The notes under the pieces were generated by a model. The model did not search any database, had not been told where the DNA came from, and worked only from the letters and a program-made list of their open reading frames with translations. A stretch of DNA of 28,790 nucleotides from Bacteroides sp. (GTDB lineage: Bacteria > Bacteroidota > Bacteroidia > Bacteroidales > Bacteroidaceae): assembly GCA_030151885.1 (NCBI GenBank), contig JASLCG010000085.1, forward strand, positions 1-28,790, in the 5' to 3' direction. Shown here piece after piece: positions 1 to 8,013 of the stretch. Within the stretch, counting starts at the first letter, position 1. Each line of letters starts with the position of its first letter. Made by a program: the position numbers and the translations under genes.

Positions 1-66
1 GCAGGATTCAAACCTGCAACCTTCTGATCCGTAGTCAGATGCTCTATTCAGTTGAGCTACGGGGCC
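1..66 (-). tRNA. tRNA-Arg (anticodon ACG), 3' end cut by window edge
   Basis: Read on the minus strand from 66, the sequence folds as a tRNA: acceptor 5' strand GGCCCCG, D stem GCTC/GAGC, anticodon stem TCTGA/TCAGA around the loop CTACGGA (anticodon ACG, Arg), a five-base variable loop, and T stem GCAGG/CCTGC around TTTGAAT. The 3' acceptor strand would lie to the left of base 1 and is not in the window. ACG reads CGU, and also CGC/CGA if the A is deaminated to inosine. Confidence 0.93.
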
Positions 67-366
67 GTTTTGTTTAACGATTGCAAAGGTACTGTTTTTT
101 TTGTTTCAACCAAATTATAGGCAGCCTTTTTTTCTTTAAATATATTTAGAATACAGCTTTACCAGCTTGAAAAGGCACATTATTAGCGTGTTATGAAGTT
201 CTTGATTTTTTATTATTTTTATGTATTTATAGGTTAGGTCTTACTCTTTGTAAGGATTTTGTTATAGAATTTCTAACCTAAGCAATATCGAGCATACAGA
301 TAAAAAAAGCTTCATAGAAAACATTTATTCTATAAAGCTTTTTAAATATAATTATATCTAGTAATC
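67..366. other. Intergenic, tRNA-Arg to patatin gene
   Basis: A 300-base A+T-rich gap. Its right part (304-343) holds the terminator of the patatin-family gene. I see no convincing short gene, RNA or repeat in the remaining roughly 240 bases. Confidence 0.6.
304..343 (-). terminator. Intrinsic terminator of the patatin-family gene
   Basis: Inverted repeat 304-319 / 328-343, 16 bp with one C-A mismatch and an 8-base loop. On the minus strand it runs into a T tract (complement of the A run at 302-308). It starts 24 bases after the stop codon of the minus-strand gene. Confidence 0.8.
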
Positions 367-2667
367 TTATTCAATAAATTTATAGTTGAATAATTGCCAT
401 CCGATAGATAAACCTACATTCCACTCTTTTCTTGGTGAGCTATAATAATTGAAGAAACCAGAAACAGCTCCAAATGGAAGCTGAAATACGATTGCTGTTT
501 CTGCTAAGAACTCTGCTTTAGAGAAAGCTTTGCCGTAGTATGGTTTACGGAATTCATCCTGTTTTATAGGGAAAATAGGGAAGAATCCATACAGTTCTGT
601 ACGCCATTGTAGTAGCTTACCCAATTTAAAAATAGGTTTGATTCCACCAGCAAAATATTGATTTGCACGGAAATCTTCATTGTAGAACAGTTTGCTGTGT
701 GGAGTAGGAGAGAAGGTGCCAGCTTGCATCATTGTAGCTTGATAGTTGTCCGAGAAGTTTCTAGTAGAGTATAAAGCTTCAACTTGCCATCCTAGTACAA
801 AATTATTTTTTAGAGAATAGTATTGTTCTCTATTATAAAAGAATTGTAACCATGAGTGTTGCTGATTTTTATTCACATCTTCAACAGTATTTCCTGGTCT
901 ATAATGTTCTTCGCCCCAATATACTTGTGCACTTAACTTTTCATAATAACCTTCTGTAGAGTATTGTTTATAGTTAAGGGTATTACTTTCAATACCCATT
1001 GATCCACCCCATAGACGGTATGTACTTCTATCTGGACGATCATTCTCAAAGTCAATAATCTTAGTTTGATAGTACTTATCTCTTAACTTAGCCAATCCAA
1101 AAGAAAAATCAACTCTCTTAGTAGTCATAAATGGTAATGAGGCAATAACTTTGGTGAACAACTCATCATTACTATTGAAAATAGGGTTTGCTTTACGACT
1201 GAAAATTTTATCGTTTCTATAATAATCAAAGCTACTAGCAGATAGGATTACTCGGTACGAAGAAGGAATATTTGTAGGTAAGTCAAAGCGCCCCATTAGC
1301 TGTGCGTTGTTATATACCTTACCTATTTGTGTGTCGAAGCTGATTTCTTTAGCAATATTGTTAACGTTGAGGTAAGATAGTCCTAAATAAATCTCATTAG
1401 CATTGGCTGTTGAGATGTTTCCTCCTACTCTTGCTGTAAAGTTTTCTTGGAAAAAGACTTGCATATCAATATCGTAGCTATCATCTTCTCCATTATATAC
1501 GGCATGGGGTATAATCTCTGAAATTAGGTTTCCTGTTAATAATTTGAAGTAGGTACGTTTAAAATTCTCAAAAGAGATGTAACCACCAGGTAAATCGGGT
1601 GTAAACTCCCTTAAAATGTAGGTTTCTTGTTTAGAATTAGCTCCACGCACTCGTATGTTTTTAAATCTGAAGTCAGGTAAACTTCCTTTAAATATTTTAC
1701 GTCTTAATTGTACGCTCTCCTCGGACACTCTTCTAGGAATTCTAGATTTAATTGAATCTATCATGCTGATGGTTTGATCGTAACCAATTTTATCTAGCTC
1801 TTTTACTTTATCAAAATCCATCAGGCTTATATCAGTAAACTTAAAGTTTAAAGATATTCCCAATGAGTCTGGTAAGTCGTAGTTAGATTTTTGCATAACC
1901 ATATTGTCAATTTGGCTCATGATATTATCCATCTCTGGAGCATCTGGATTTTTGGCAACAATACTGCCAATAATAATATCAGGATCAAAATCTTTAGTCA
2001 TAACATCAACAGGGAAGTTATTGTATATACCTCCATCGAAAGCTAGGACTCCATCAATTTTGATGGGCTTAAAAACAAAGGGGAAACTCATTGAGGCACG
2101 TACGGCATCTCCTAGGTCTCCTTTGTTAAAAATCATCTGTTTCTTGTTGTACACATCAGAGGCAATACACCTAAAGGGGACAAATAACTTATCAAAATCT
2201 CCTTGAGACTCAGCATTACCTCTTGCAAAAATATCCATAAATGCGATATTCATTTGAATAGGATTTACAACACTTGTAGGTAAAAACTGCGTTTTAACAC
2301 TGACAGAATCTTTCTTAACATTCATTCGGATGTTAAGAAACTCTGGTGTTGCATGGTTCTTTTTAAAGAAATAGACATACTCAGGTTCAACCTGAGCTGT
2401 ATACCATCTTCTGAAGTCTTCAGAGCCTATTAATTCGGCCATATCATCTGGAGAGTATCCAATTGAATAGAGAGAACCTATAACAGCTCCCATTGATGTA
2501 CCTGTTATATAATCTATAGGTATACCATGCTCTTCTAACGCTCTAATCACTCCGATATGAGTCATACCTTTAGCTCCACCTCCACTCATAACTAACCCTA
2601 CTCTTTGAGCGTTAATTGGAGCTAGTAGTAAGAGCATACAAATAATGGATAAGAATAATTTCTTCAT
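367..2667 (-). CDS. Patatin-like phospholipase with POTRA-like and BamA-type barrel domains
   Basis: Predicted secreted or surface-exposed lipid acyl hydrolase of 766 residues. A signal peptide (about 1-20) is followed directly by a patatin domain: glycine-rich oxyanion loop SGGGAKG (28-34), nucleophile elbow GTSMG (Ser58) and the DGG motif (Asp211), so the Ser-Asp dyad is intact. Residues about 345-415 look like a POTRA-type segment and the rest (to 766) has the alternating aromatic pattern of an outer-membrane barrel of the Omp85/BamA class. This order is that of PlpD-like type Vd autotransporters. The frame stays open to a TTG at 2688, but the ATG at 2667 puts the leader (MKKLFLSII) at the N-terminus and is preferred. 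It appears monocistronic, with its own -7 match upstream and a terminator downstream. The substrate is unknown. Family assignment is firm; surface export of the patatin domain is inferred. Confidence 0.92.
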   Translation of the reverse strand: MKKLFLSIICMLLLLAPINAQRVGLVMSGGGAKGMTHIGVIRALEEHGIPIDYITGTSMGAVIGSLYSIGYSPDDMAELIGSEDFRRWYTAQVEPEYVYFFKKNHATPEFLNIRMNVKKDSVSVKTQFLPTSVVNPIQMNIAFMDIFARGNAESQGDFDKLFVPFRCIASDVYNKKQMIFNKGDLGDAVRASMSFPFVFKPIKIDGVLAFDGGIYNNFPVDVMTKDFDPDIIIGSIVAKNPDAPEMDNIMSQIDNMVMQKSNYDLPDSLGISLNFKFTDISLMDFDKVKELDKIGYDQTISMIDSIKSRIPRRVSEESVQLRRKIFKGSLPDFRFKNIRVRGANSKQETYILREFTPDLPGGYISFENFKRTYFKLLTGNLISEIIPHAVYNGEDDSYDIDMQVFFQENFTARVGGNISTANANEIYLGLSYLNVNNIAKEISFDTQIGKVYNNAQLMGRFDLPTNIPSSYRVILSASSFDYYRNDKIFSRKANPIFNSNDELFTKVIASLPFMTTKRVDFSFGLAKLRDKYYQTKIIDFENDRPDRSTYRLWGGSMGIESNTLNYKQYSTEGYYEKLSAQVYWGEEHYRPGNTVEDVNKNQQHSWLQFFYNREQYYSLKNNFVLGWQVEALYSTRNFSDNYQATMMQAGTFSPTPHSKLFYNEDFRANQYFAGGIKPIFKLGKLLQWRTELYGFFPIFPIKQDEFRKPYYGKAFSKAEFLAETAIVFQLPFGAVSGFFNYYSSPRKEWNVGLSIGWQLFNYKFIE

Positions 2668-2717
2668 ATATATAGATGTCAATTTCAATGTTATACGATA
2701 GTTAATTTACAATAAAT

Positions 2718-2725
2718 CAAAGATA
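2718..2725 (-). promoter_or_regulatory. Candidate -7 element of patatin gene
   Basis: On the minus strand the bases read TATCTTTG, a full match to the Bacteroides -7 consensus TAnnTTTG, ending 50 bases upstream of the ATG at 2667. No clear TTTG -33 element lies at the usual 19-21 base spacing, so this rests on the -7 match and its position. Confidence 0.45.
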
Positions 2726-3009
2726 AGTATAAAAACTGGAAAGAAAACTCACTTTGTTTATTATTCATGGCACTTAATATACATTGCGACACAGTAATTA
2801 TCTCTTTGTAATGGCTGATAAACAATGAATCTTATTAGTAGTTGCTATTTGGTGTTTAGGTTGTTATTGAGTGGCTGAAGAATGAATAGTAGTATATTGT
2901 TTTATAGAAATCTAAATTACATGTTTAGCATACTGTTCTAGAAAAGAATAGATCTTCTATCTAAAAATAACAGTTGGGTAATATAATATATAATAAGGCT
3001 GTTTTTTTA

Positions 3010-3017
3010 TATATTTG
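3010..3017 (+). promoter_or_regulatory. Candidate -7 element of lipoprotein gene
   Basis: TATATTTG matches TAnnTTTG completely and lies 46 bases upstream of the ATG at 3064. No TTTG is found at the expected -33 spacing. Chance matches are likely in A+T-rich DNA, hence the modest confidence. Confidence 0.4.
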
Positions 3018-3063
3018 TTTTTAAATAGATAAGATTATATTAAAAAATGAAATATTCAAGAAG

Positions 3064-3525
3064 ATGAAAAAGATTTATTACATTCTATTTGTATTGCCAC
3101 TTATTATGTTGGCATCGTGTACAAGTGATGAGGATTTTGATAAGAGAATCATAGGTACTTGGTACGTTAATCAAGATAAAACAGAGGTTGTTGTAAATGT
3201 GAAAAGCAACTCCTCAAGTTCAAAGGAAGAAATTGAGTTAAAGGCAAAAGAAGAATATAAGTACAAATCGTTGGTATTCAGTTCAGATAAGACATTACTT
3301 ATTCTGTATGATGATATGGTAGCTAGAGTTAAAAAATCTGATGCGAAAGGTGAATATGAGGCTAAAGACGGAAGCTTGGCAATGTATTTGGAGAATGGTG
3401 ATGAGAAATACATTAAGTATTACATAAACGATGGAGAGTTAACTCTTATTTTTGATGCTACTACCGATTATACAAGTGATGGAGCAACATTTGTAGAGAT
3501 AAAGCTTAAAGCTAGGAAGAAATAA
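3064..3525 (+). CDS. Small lipoprotein, lipocalin-like fold possible
   Basis: A 153-residue predicted lipoprotein. The leader (MKKIYYILF...) ends in the lipobox LASC with Cys19, followed by TSDEDFD, an acidic run like those that direct Bacteroidota lipoproteins to the surface. The mature part begins with IIGTWYVN (29-36), which resembles the first strand of lipocalin-like Bacteroidota lipoproteins, and continues as alternating beta-rich, Lys/Glu-rich sequence. No catalytic motif is visible. It stands alone between a divergent promoter region and a convergent terminator. Lipoprotein status is firm; the lipocalin-like reading rests only on the GTW motif and overall pattern, and the function is unknown. 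Confidence 0.85.
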   Translation: MKKIYYILFVLPLIMLASCTSDEDFDKRIIGTWYVNQDKTEVVVNVKSNSSSSKEEIELKAKEEYKYKSLVFSSDKTLLILYDDMVARVKKSDAKGEYEAKDGSLAMYLENGDEKYIKYYINDGELTLIFDATTDYTSDGATFVEIKLKARKK

Positions 3526-3595
3526 TAAGTTTTTAGAAAAATATTGATTCTCTATCGATTTCTGAGAATCAGTGTTACTAGGATTAGATATAAAG

Positions 3596-3638
3596 AAGAC
3601 CTCCCTCTACCAAAATAAAATGGTATAAGGGAGGTCTT
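3596..3638. terminator. Convergent terminator between lipoprotein and LytTR gene
   Basis: An 11-bp perfect stem, AAGACCTCCCT (3596-3606) with AGGGAGGTCTT (3628-3638); the interior can pair further through TACCA/TGGTA. It lies between a plus-strand gene ending at 3525 and a minus-strand gene ending at 3661, so it probably serves both. T tracts on either side are short. Confidence 0.7.
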
Positions 3639-3660
3639 TGGTTAAAGGTTGAATTATGTG

Positions 3661-4521
3661 TTATATATGTAATATTCTTTTTAATCGTTTATATCCATTA
3701 GCGCTAATTTTAATTTGTACACCATTAGATAATTTTAAAATCTGGCTCTGTTTTCCATATAACTCCATTTGGGAGATATAGGTTATATTAACTATGCTAG
3801 ATCTATGAACTCTTACAAAGATACTATTAGGTAATGATTCTTCCAAACATTTCATGGTTTGTTCTTTTATAAACTTGTTATTAAATGTATGAATCATGAC
3901 ATAATCGCCGTTAGCTTGGATATGTACGATATCTTCAACAGGAATAATTTCTATTTTATTTCCATCTTTTATACTAATTCGTTCAATAATATCATTATTA
4001 TCAGATAATTCACCTTCATTATTAGCCTCTGTCTCTGTAGTATTTTTTTCAATTAAAGAATTAGTGGCTTTAGAATTTTCATCAATATCTTCTTCAATAG
4101 ATAACTCTTGATATCTTATATCCATTGTGAAATAATTAATATAAGCTTGTACAGAGCATCCGTATAGCAGTGTCCAAATTATAGCTTTTACACCTATATA
4201 ATTTATTGCTTCACTGAATATAGGAGTAAAGTAGTAAGTATATAAGGTATTAATACCTAATCCCATTAAAACGAATAAACAACCTAATACAATGAAGTTG
4301 ATAGTGCGTTGTTTCCACTCCAATTGAGATAGCACCTGTGTACCTATAATGGCTTTTAGTATTATTAAAAGAAAAAATAAAGTTGTGGTAAACACTACAG
4401 AATCTATTTTCAGCCATAATGTTTCACTACTCCATAGGGGATATAGAGCGGCATAATAGATAGCTCCTATTAATAGTGCTACTAATAGTTGAAAATAGAG
4501 GTATAGTTTTGTTGTTTGCAT
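3661..4521 (-). CDS. Membrane-anchored LytTR-family transcription regulator
   Basis: A 286-residue protein with four predicted TM helices (about 8-27, 40-60, 74-96, 108-130), an acidic, Asn/Glu-rich linker (about 131-180) and a C-terminal LytTR DNA-binding domain (about 182-286) recognisable by IIPVEDIVHIQANGDYV and FVRVHRSSIVN. It has no REC domain and no histidine-kinase H-box or ATPase region, so it looks like a one-component, membrane-tethered regulator. Its start lies one base after the stop of the upstream DUF5668/LiaF-like gene, indicating a translationally coupled two-gene operon. The upstream protein may act as its partner or sensor in envelope-stress sensing; that is inferred from gene order and from the LiaF analogy. 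DNA targets are unknown. Confidence 0.88.
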   Translation of the reverse strand: MQTTKLYLYFQLLVALLIGAIYYAALYPLWSSETLWLKIDSVVFTTTLFFLLIILKAIIGTQVLSQLEWKQRTINFIVLGCLFVLMGLGINTLYTYYFTPIFSEAINYIGVKAIIWTLLYGCSVQAYINYFTMDIRYQELSIEEDIDENSKATNSLIEKNTTETEANNEGELSDNNDIIERISIKDGNKIEIIPVEDIVHIQANGDYVMIHTFNNKFIKEQTMKCLEESLPNSIFVRVHRSSIVNITYISQMELYGKQSQILKLSNGVQIKISANGYKRLKRILHI

Positions 4522-4522
4522 A

Positions 4523-5329
4523 TTAGCTTCTTATTTCTGAGCTACCTAAAATAGTGTTTCCTGTAATAATTAAAAGAGGTTTACCTTCTTTGTATGTAGT
4601 GGTATTAGTAAAACGCTTATCGTAAAAACTTCCAAGAATTGTTTGATTACTTATCTGTATGTTCCAATCGTCTGGTGCAAAAACAATAGTACTTCCAAAC
4701 ACTGTGTCTAGTTTAAGCATAGCTCTATCTCCAGCCAATTTCGCTCTTCTTAAATCAATAATCATTTCTCCAAAAACGACATTAACATCTCCTCCTTTTA
4801 GATTTTGAGAGAGTATGAATTTAGTGGAGTTACTAAAAATAACACTTTCATCAATATATTCTAAATACTGATTACTTGTATAGTGCTGTTGAGTGTTTGG
4901 CTCCTCATTTGTAGTATTAAATGTACTGTTATTTTGTTGAGAATTGTCAAATTGATACCTGTAGTTCTTGTTTTTATTTTTACCAAAGTAGATAACTACA
5001 CCTATAATAATAAGAATTATAGGCCAAGTAATTCTAGGACGCGCATAAAAAGCTAAATTAGGTACGTAGATACCGAGATTAGGAAGAATGAAAAATACTC
5101 CAATAACAATTAGTACAGTAGCAGATACATAATTTTTTTTGAAGATATTCCAAATACCTATCCCTATTAGAAGAGTTTGCCATGTAAAGATGAATGAGCT
5201 AATTCCATAGGGAATAAAACCTAAGTTCTTTAGTAAAAAAAGAACTCCAATTACAATCAGAGCAATGGCAATTCCAGCATTATTTTTTTTAGGTGGCTGG
5301 TTAAAGTTGTAATTTTCTTGATTCGTCAT
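4523..5329 (-). CDS. DUF5668 / LiaF-like membrane protein
   Basis: A 268-residue protein. The N-terminal half has four predicted TM helices (about 18-35, 43-63, 66-84, 99-116) with the repeated pattern LIVIGVLFLLKNLG / LIVIGVFFILPNLG typical of DUF5668-type proteins. A Gln/Asn-rich linker is followed by a C-terminal beta-rich domain (about 160-268) with GGDVNVVFGEMIIDL and LDTVFGSTIVF, resembling the C-terminal domain of LiaF, a negative regulator of cell-envelope stress systems in Firmicutes. The frame extends to a TTG at 5359, but the ATG at 5329 is a better start. It is separated from the LytTR gene by one base, so the two proteins probably work together. The stimulus and the direction of control are unknown. 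Confidence 0.85.
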   Translation of the reverse strand: MTNQENYNFNQPPKKNNAGIAIALIVIGVLFLLKNLGFIPYGISSFIFTWQTLLIGIGIWNIFKKNYVSATVLIVIGVFFILPNLGIYVPNLAFYARPRITWPIILIIIGVVIYFGKNKNKNYRYQFDNSQQNNSTFNTTNEEPNTQQHYTSNQYLEYIDESVIFSNSTKFILSQNLKGGDVNVVFGEMIIDLRRAKLAGDRAMLKLDTVFGSTIVFAPDDWNIQISNQTILGSFYDKRFTNTTTYKEGKPLLIITGNTILGSSEIRS

Positions 5330-5370
5330 AGCTTTATGAGTTTTTATTAATTTACTCAAAAATACTCTCT

Positions 5371-5378
5371 CAAAGGTA
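5371..5378 (-). promoter_or_regulatory. Candidate -7 element of LiaF-like/LytTR operon
   Basis: Minus-strand TACCTTTG, a full match to TAnnTTTG, lies 41 bases upstream of the ATG at 5329. A second match (TATTTTTG, 5357-5364) lies closer but would leave a very short leader. No clear -33 TTTG accompanies either. Confidence 0.45.
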
Positions 5379-5546
5379 TATATCCTATATAAAATCGATG
5401 AACACTGTATATTTCTAGATGAACGATTACTAATTCAAGGCAAGTTTAACGTATCAGTCTTGGAAGGAAGGTGTAAATTATGTCGAAATAGGTTTGTTAT
5501 CAAAATGTAGATATTGATATTGTGTATGTATTTATAGGTATAAAAC

Positions 5547-5585
5547 CGGGGTTGTAAATAGATTTATATTTCTAATACAGCCCCG
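5547..5585 (-). terminator. Likely terminator of the GH110 gene / PUL operon
   Basis: A 10-bp stem with one G-T pair, CGGGGTTGTA (5547-5556) with TACAGCCCCG (5576-5585), lying 34 bases past the stop of the minus-strand GH110 gene. On the minus strand the stem is followed by GGTTTTATACC, a short T run, so termination may be moderate. Confidence 0.6.
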
Positions 5586-5619
5586 ATCTTCTAGGATAAT
5601 AACATTGATAAAGACTACT

Positions 5620-7425
5620 TTATTTTAAATCAGTCTTTATATAGTTTGCTTTCATATTAGTTGTTTTTACCATAGGATTATGGTAGCCATTTATGATGTT
5701 TTTGAAAATTCTTATCAGACTACATCCATTAAATTCAAAAATGGGGGTCGCATTATTTTTGCAAAATGTTACTATAGAGTTATTTGAAAATATAATTTCT
5801 GCAGTACTTTTAGCATATAAAATAGGGTTACCCCAAGTATCAAAACTATTATTGAGAATTCTAATGTTTCTATGTACAGGTTTAAGTGGGTTAACTACGC
5901 TATTAGATGGGTGGATTGCAATAACTGCATTACCAGGTCCACCATTATAAGCACAGTCAATAAACTTGTTGTTTTGTATTAGTACATCTTTAACAGGTCC
6001 CGATTCATACCAGCCTTGTGCATCTCCTTCAATAAGTATTGCACTCATACCTGTTTTATAATAGGTGTTATTTTCAATAACCACTCTTCTAGGAGTTGTT
6101 ATTAAGGTACCTCTAGTACTAGTTCTGGTAAAATAGCAGTCTCTTATTTCAACTTCGGGCGTGCAGGATAGGTTTTCAATGCAATCTTCGTTTAAAATAA
6201 TATTGTTAGGGATGGGATTATTTAACGTTAAAATTAAAGTTCTGTCACTCTCTCTCTTTATATCTTTTATCCATGTTTTAGTCCCTCTAATCATGCTTTT
6301 TGCTTGTACATAAGCAATTGTATCACCTTTGAAAAAAGCATTGTAACCATAACTTTGAGGGTGCATAAATCGTACTCGTATTTGGTATTGACTAATTTTA
6401 TCTATTATTCTAAGGTTAGTACCATGTACATTTATAGGGTCATCTTGAGCTCCTGAGAAATTGCATTTTTCAATTTTGACTAATCCACTACATCCTGAAA
6501 AGTGCATAAAGTCTGCCGAGGAGGCTAGTATTCGGCCACTATTATGAGTAGGCATACAGTTTACACCTAACATATTGATATTTTTACAATATTGACTAAC
6601 AATTCCTAAGCCGTGCATATAGTGTACAAATGTGTTTTTTAAAGTTATATCTTTACTCTCTAAAATAAAGATGCCCACTTGATCTCTAATAATATCACGT
6701 ATTGTAAGGGTGTTTCCTGGAGTTAAATTTAACTTCTCTGTTATATTGAATTTTACAATATTAGGGGCGATTTCTATAGCTTCGGATGTCGATAGTTTTT
6801 TCCAAGCTAAGCTATATGTAAAATGATCGGTCTTAGCATGGTGTTCTATACAATGACTGATATTAGTTCTCCACCCTTCGCCATAAAGGTGTATCTGTTT
6901 ATCGTGGTCTATGTAGTATTTAGAATCTTTATGGAACTTAACAACAACATCTTGATCTGTACTTGTTAGAACAGTGCACTCACTTCCTCCAGGTCTTTCA
7001 AAGTCAAAATGAATGTTTTCGATTAATATATTTTCGCATTTGTCTAGAGCTAGCATAGTAACTTTTCCATGAAACATCCAAGTAGCATCATTTCCAATGA
7101 TAGATAAGTCTTTCATTTGCTCTATTAAAATAGCTATTGTTTTAACTTTGGATGGGCACTCTTCTTCACTTGAGGTATTAGATATAAAATAGTTTTTAGT
7201 TGCTGCGTGTTCTGTCCAAAAATCATAACGTCCCTTTTCAAAAACTAGTACTTTAGTATTCTGTTTTTTACAGAAATCTAATATCTTTTGGACTTGCTGT
7301 GTGCAGTCTTTAAAAGTATTGGGCATCAGTCCCATATCTTTAGCATAGATAGTGTCGTTACTATTGGCAAATGTTGGTTCGGTTAGTGCTAATAAAATAG
7401 CTATTGTTAATACAATTCTTCTCAT
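5620..7425 (-). CDS. GH110 family exo-alpha-1,3-galactosidase
   Basis: Predicted periplasmic or exported enzyme of 601 residues that removes terminal alpha-1,3-linked galactose, as known GH110 enzymes do on blood-group B, linear alpha-Gal or lambda-carrageenan-type substrates. A signal peptide (1-20, ending TFA) precedes a right-handed beta-helix with recurring short strands such as NILIENIHFDF, DITLKNTFVHYM and LVKIEKCNFSG. The site SADFMHFSGC (Asp305) and GAQDDPINVHG (Asp328, Asp329) have the 23/24-residue spacing I recall for the catalytic Asp trio of a characterised GH110 enzyme (321, 344, 345). It is the last gene of the sigma/anti-sigma/SusCD operon, 89 bases after a lipoprotein gene with a 13-bp hairpin in between. 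No lipobox is seen. Family is fairly sure; which substrate it prefers cannot be told from the sequence. Confidence 0.85.
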   Translation of the reverse strand: MRRIVLTIAILLALTEPTFANSNDTIYAKDMGLMPNTFKDCTQQVQKILDFCKKQNTKVLVFEKGRYDFWTEHAATKNYFISNTSSEEECPSKVKTIAILIEQMKDLSIIGNDATWMFHGKVTMLALDKCENILIENIHFDFERPGGSECTVLTSTDQDVVVKFHKDSKYYIDHDKQIHLYGEGWRTNISHCIEHHAKTDHFTYSLAWKKLSTSEAIEIAPNIVKFNITEKLNLTPGNTLTIRDIIRDQVGIFILESKDITLKNTFVHYMHGLGIVSQYCKNINMLGVNCMPTHNSGRILASSADFMHFSGCSGLVKIEKCNFSGAQDDPINVHGTNLRIIDKISQYQIRVRFMHPQSYGYNAFFKGDTIAYVQAKSMIRGTKTWIKDIKRESDRTLILTLNNPIPNNIILNEDCIENLSCTPEVEIRDCYFTRTSTRGTLITTPRRVVIENNTYYKTGMSAILIEGDAQGWYESGPVKDVLIQNNKFIDCAYNGGPGNAVIAIHPSNSVVNPLKPVHRNIRILNNSFDTWGNPILYAKSTAEIIFSNNSIVTFCKNNATPIFEFNGCSLIRIFKNIINGYHNPMVKTTNMKANYIKTDLK

Positions 7426-7456
7426 ATTTAAATGGGGCTATGTGTTAGTTATTTTA

Positions 7457-7490
7457 AAGAGCCGTTATTATATTTCAAATAACGGCTCTT
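7457..7490. promoter_or_regulatory. Strong intercistronic hairpin upstream of GH110 gene
   Basis: A 13-bp perfect stem, AAGAGCCGTTATT (7457-7469) with AATAACGGCTCTT (7478-7490), with an 8-base loop, between the lipoprotein stop (7515) and the GH110 start (7425). Neither strand has a proper T tract after it. It could therefore be a leaky terminator, an RNase barrier that gives different mRNA levels within the operon, or both. Confidence 0.6.
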
Positions 7491-7514
7491 ATCCTAAATA
7501 ATTAGGAGTAGTAT

Positions 7515-7988
7515 TTATTTATTAAACGACTCTATTTGAATGGTCCAGGTTTTTACTTTCCCATTGGCAGCTTTAACAACAAAATCATGTTCTTTAGTCC
7601 AGTCATCTTTTGTACCAAGAGGTTTAGCCTCTTTTAGAGGAGCTATTCTAGCAGCTGTAGATAGATTAACATACCCCCATAAAGCACTTTGTTTTACTTT
7701 ATCTCTTTCGATTTCCGTAAAATCACCATTAGCAGGTGGTACGGTTACTTTAACTTTAATAACAGCTTCTTCAGAGTTTATATCATACTTACAAGACAAC
7801 TCTTTTTCTATCATGATAGGTTCTTGTGTCATGCTATCAATATTAGGTCCTGGAAATCTATGGTAAAAGCCTACTTTAGTTATCTCAGCTTCTTCATATG
7901 CAGGTAAGTCTTTCCAGCATGCAGTTAATAGCGGTAGGCATACAGCTATTAATAGGCTTTTAATAAATAGTATTTTATAATTTTTCAT
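7515..7988 (-). CDS. PUL lipoprotein, DUF5018-like, possible surface glycan-binding protein
   Basis: A 157-residue predicted lipoprotein with leader ending LLTAC (Cys24). Mature sequence is short and beta-rich and ends WTIQIESFNK, a C-terminal pattern seen in small lipoproteins encoded just after susCD pairs, such as those with DUF5018 domains. It starts 25 bases after the SusD stop and precedes the GH110 gene, the position in which PULs often encode surface glycan-binding proteins. It is much smaller than typical multi-domain SusE/F-like binders, so it may be a minimal accessory protein. Lipoprotein status and operon membership are clear; family placement is tentative and glycan binding is inferred from position only. 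Confidence 0.8.
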   Translation of the reverse strand: MKNYKILFIKSLLIAVCLPLLTACWKDLPAYEEAEITKVGFYHRFPGPNIDSMTQEPIMIEKELSCKYDINSEEAVIKVKVTVPPANGDFTEIERDKVKQSALWGYVNLSTAARIAPLKEAKPLGTKDDWTKEHDFVVKAANGKVKTWTIQIESFNK

Positions 7989-8013
7989 ATTTTCAATCTA
8001 TTAGAATTTATAC

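Larger units (their letters stand above)
2668..3063. other. Divergent intergenic between patatin gene and lipoprotein
   Basis: 396 bases without a gene, carrying two outward-facing promoter candidates: CAAAGATA (2718-2725, minus-strand TATCTTTG) and TATATTTG (3010-3017, plus). I see no hairpin, repeat or convincing small gene between them. Confidence 0.6.

Noticed and set aside
1904..2206. 100-codon open frame on the plus strand inside the patatin gene
   Set aside because: It lies wholly antisense to a strongly supported enzyme gene and has no family features; a shadow frame.
5330..5359. Upstream TTG start that would add ten residues to the LiaF-like protein
   Set aside because: ATG at 5329 is available, and the added segment adds nothing to the first TM helix.
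7457..7490. Hairpin read as a full terminator of the susCD transcript
   Set aside because: Neither strand has a T tract after the stem, and the GH110 gene follows in the same direction with no promoter match found in the gap.
7540..7907. Overlapping plus-strand open frames opposite the PUL lipoprotein
   Set aside because: Antisense to a lipoprotein gene with clear leader and operon position; no promoter or protein features of their own.
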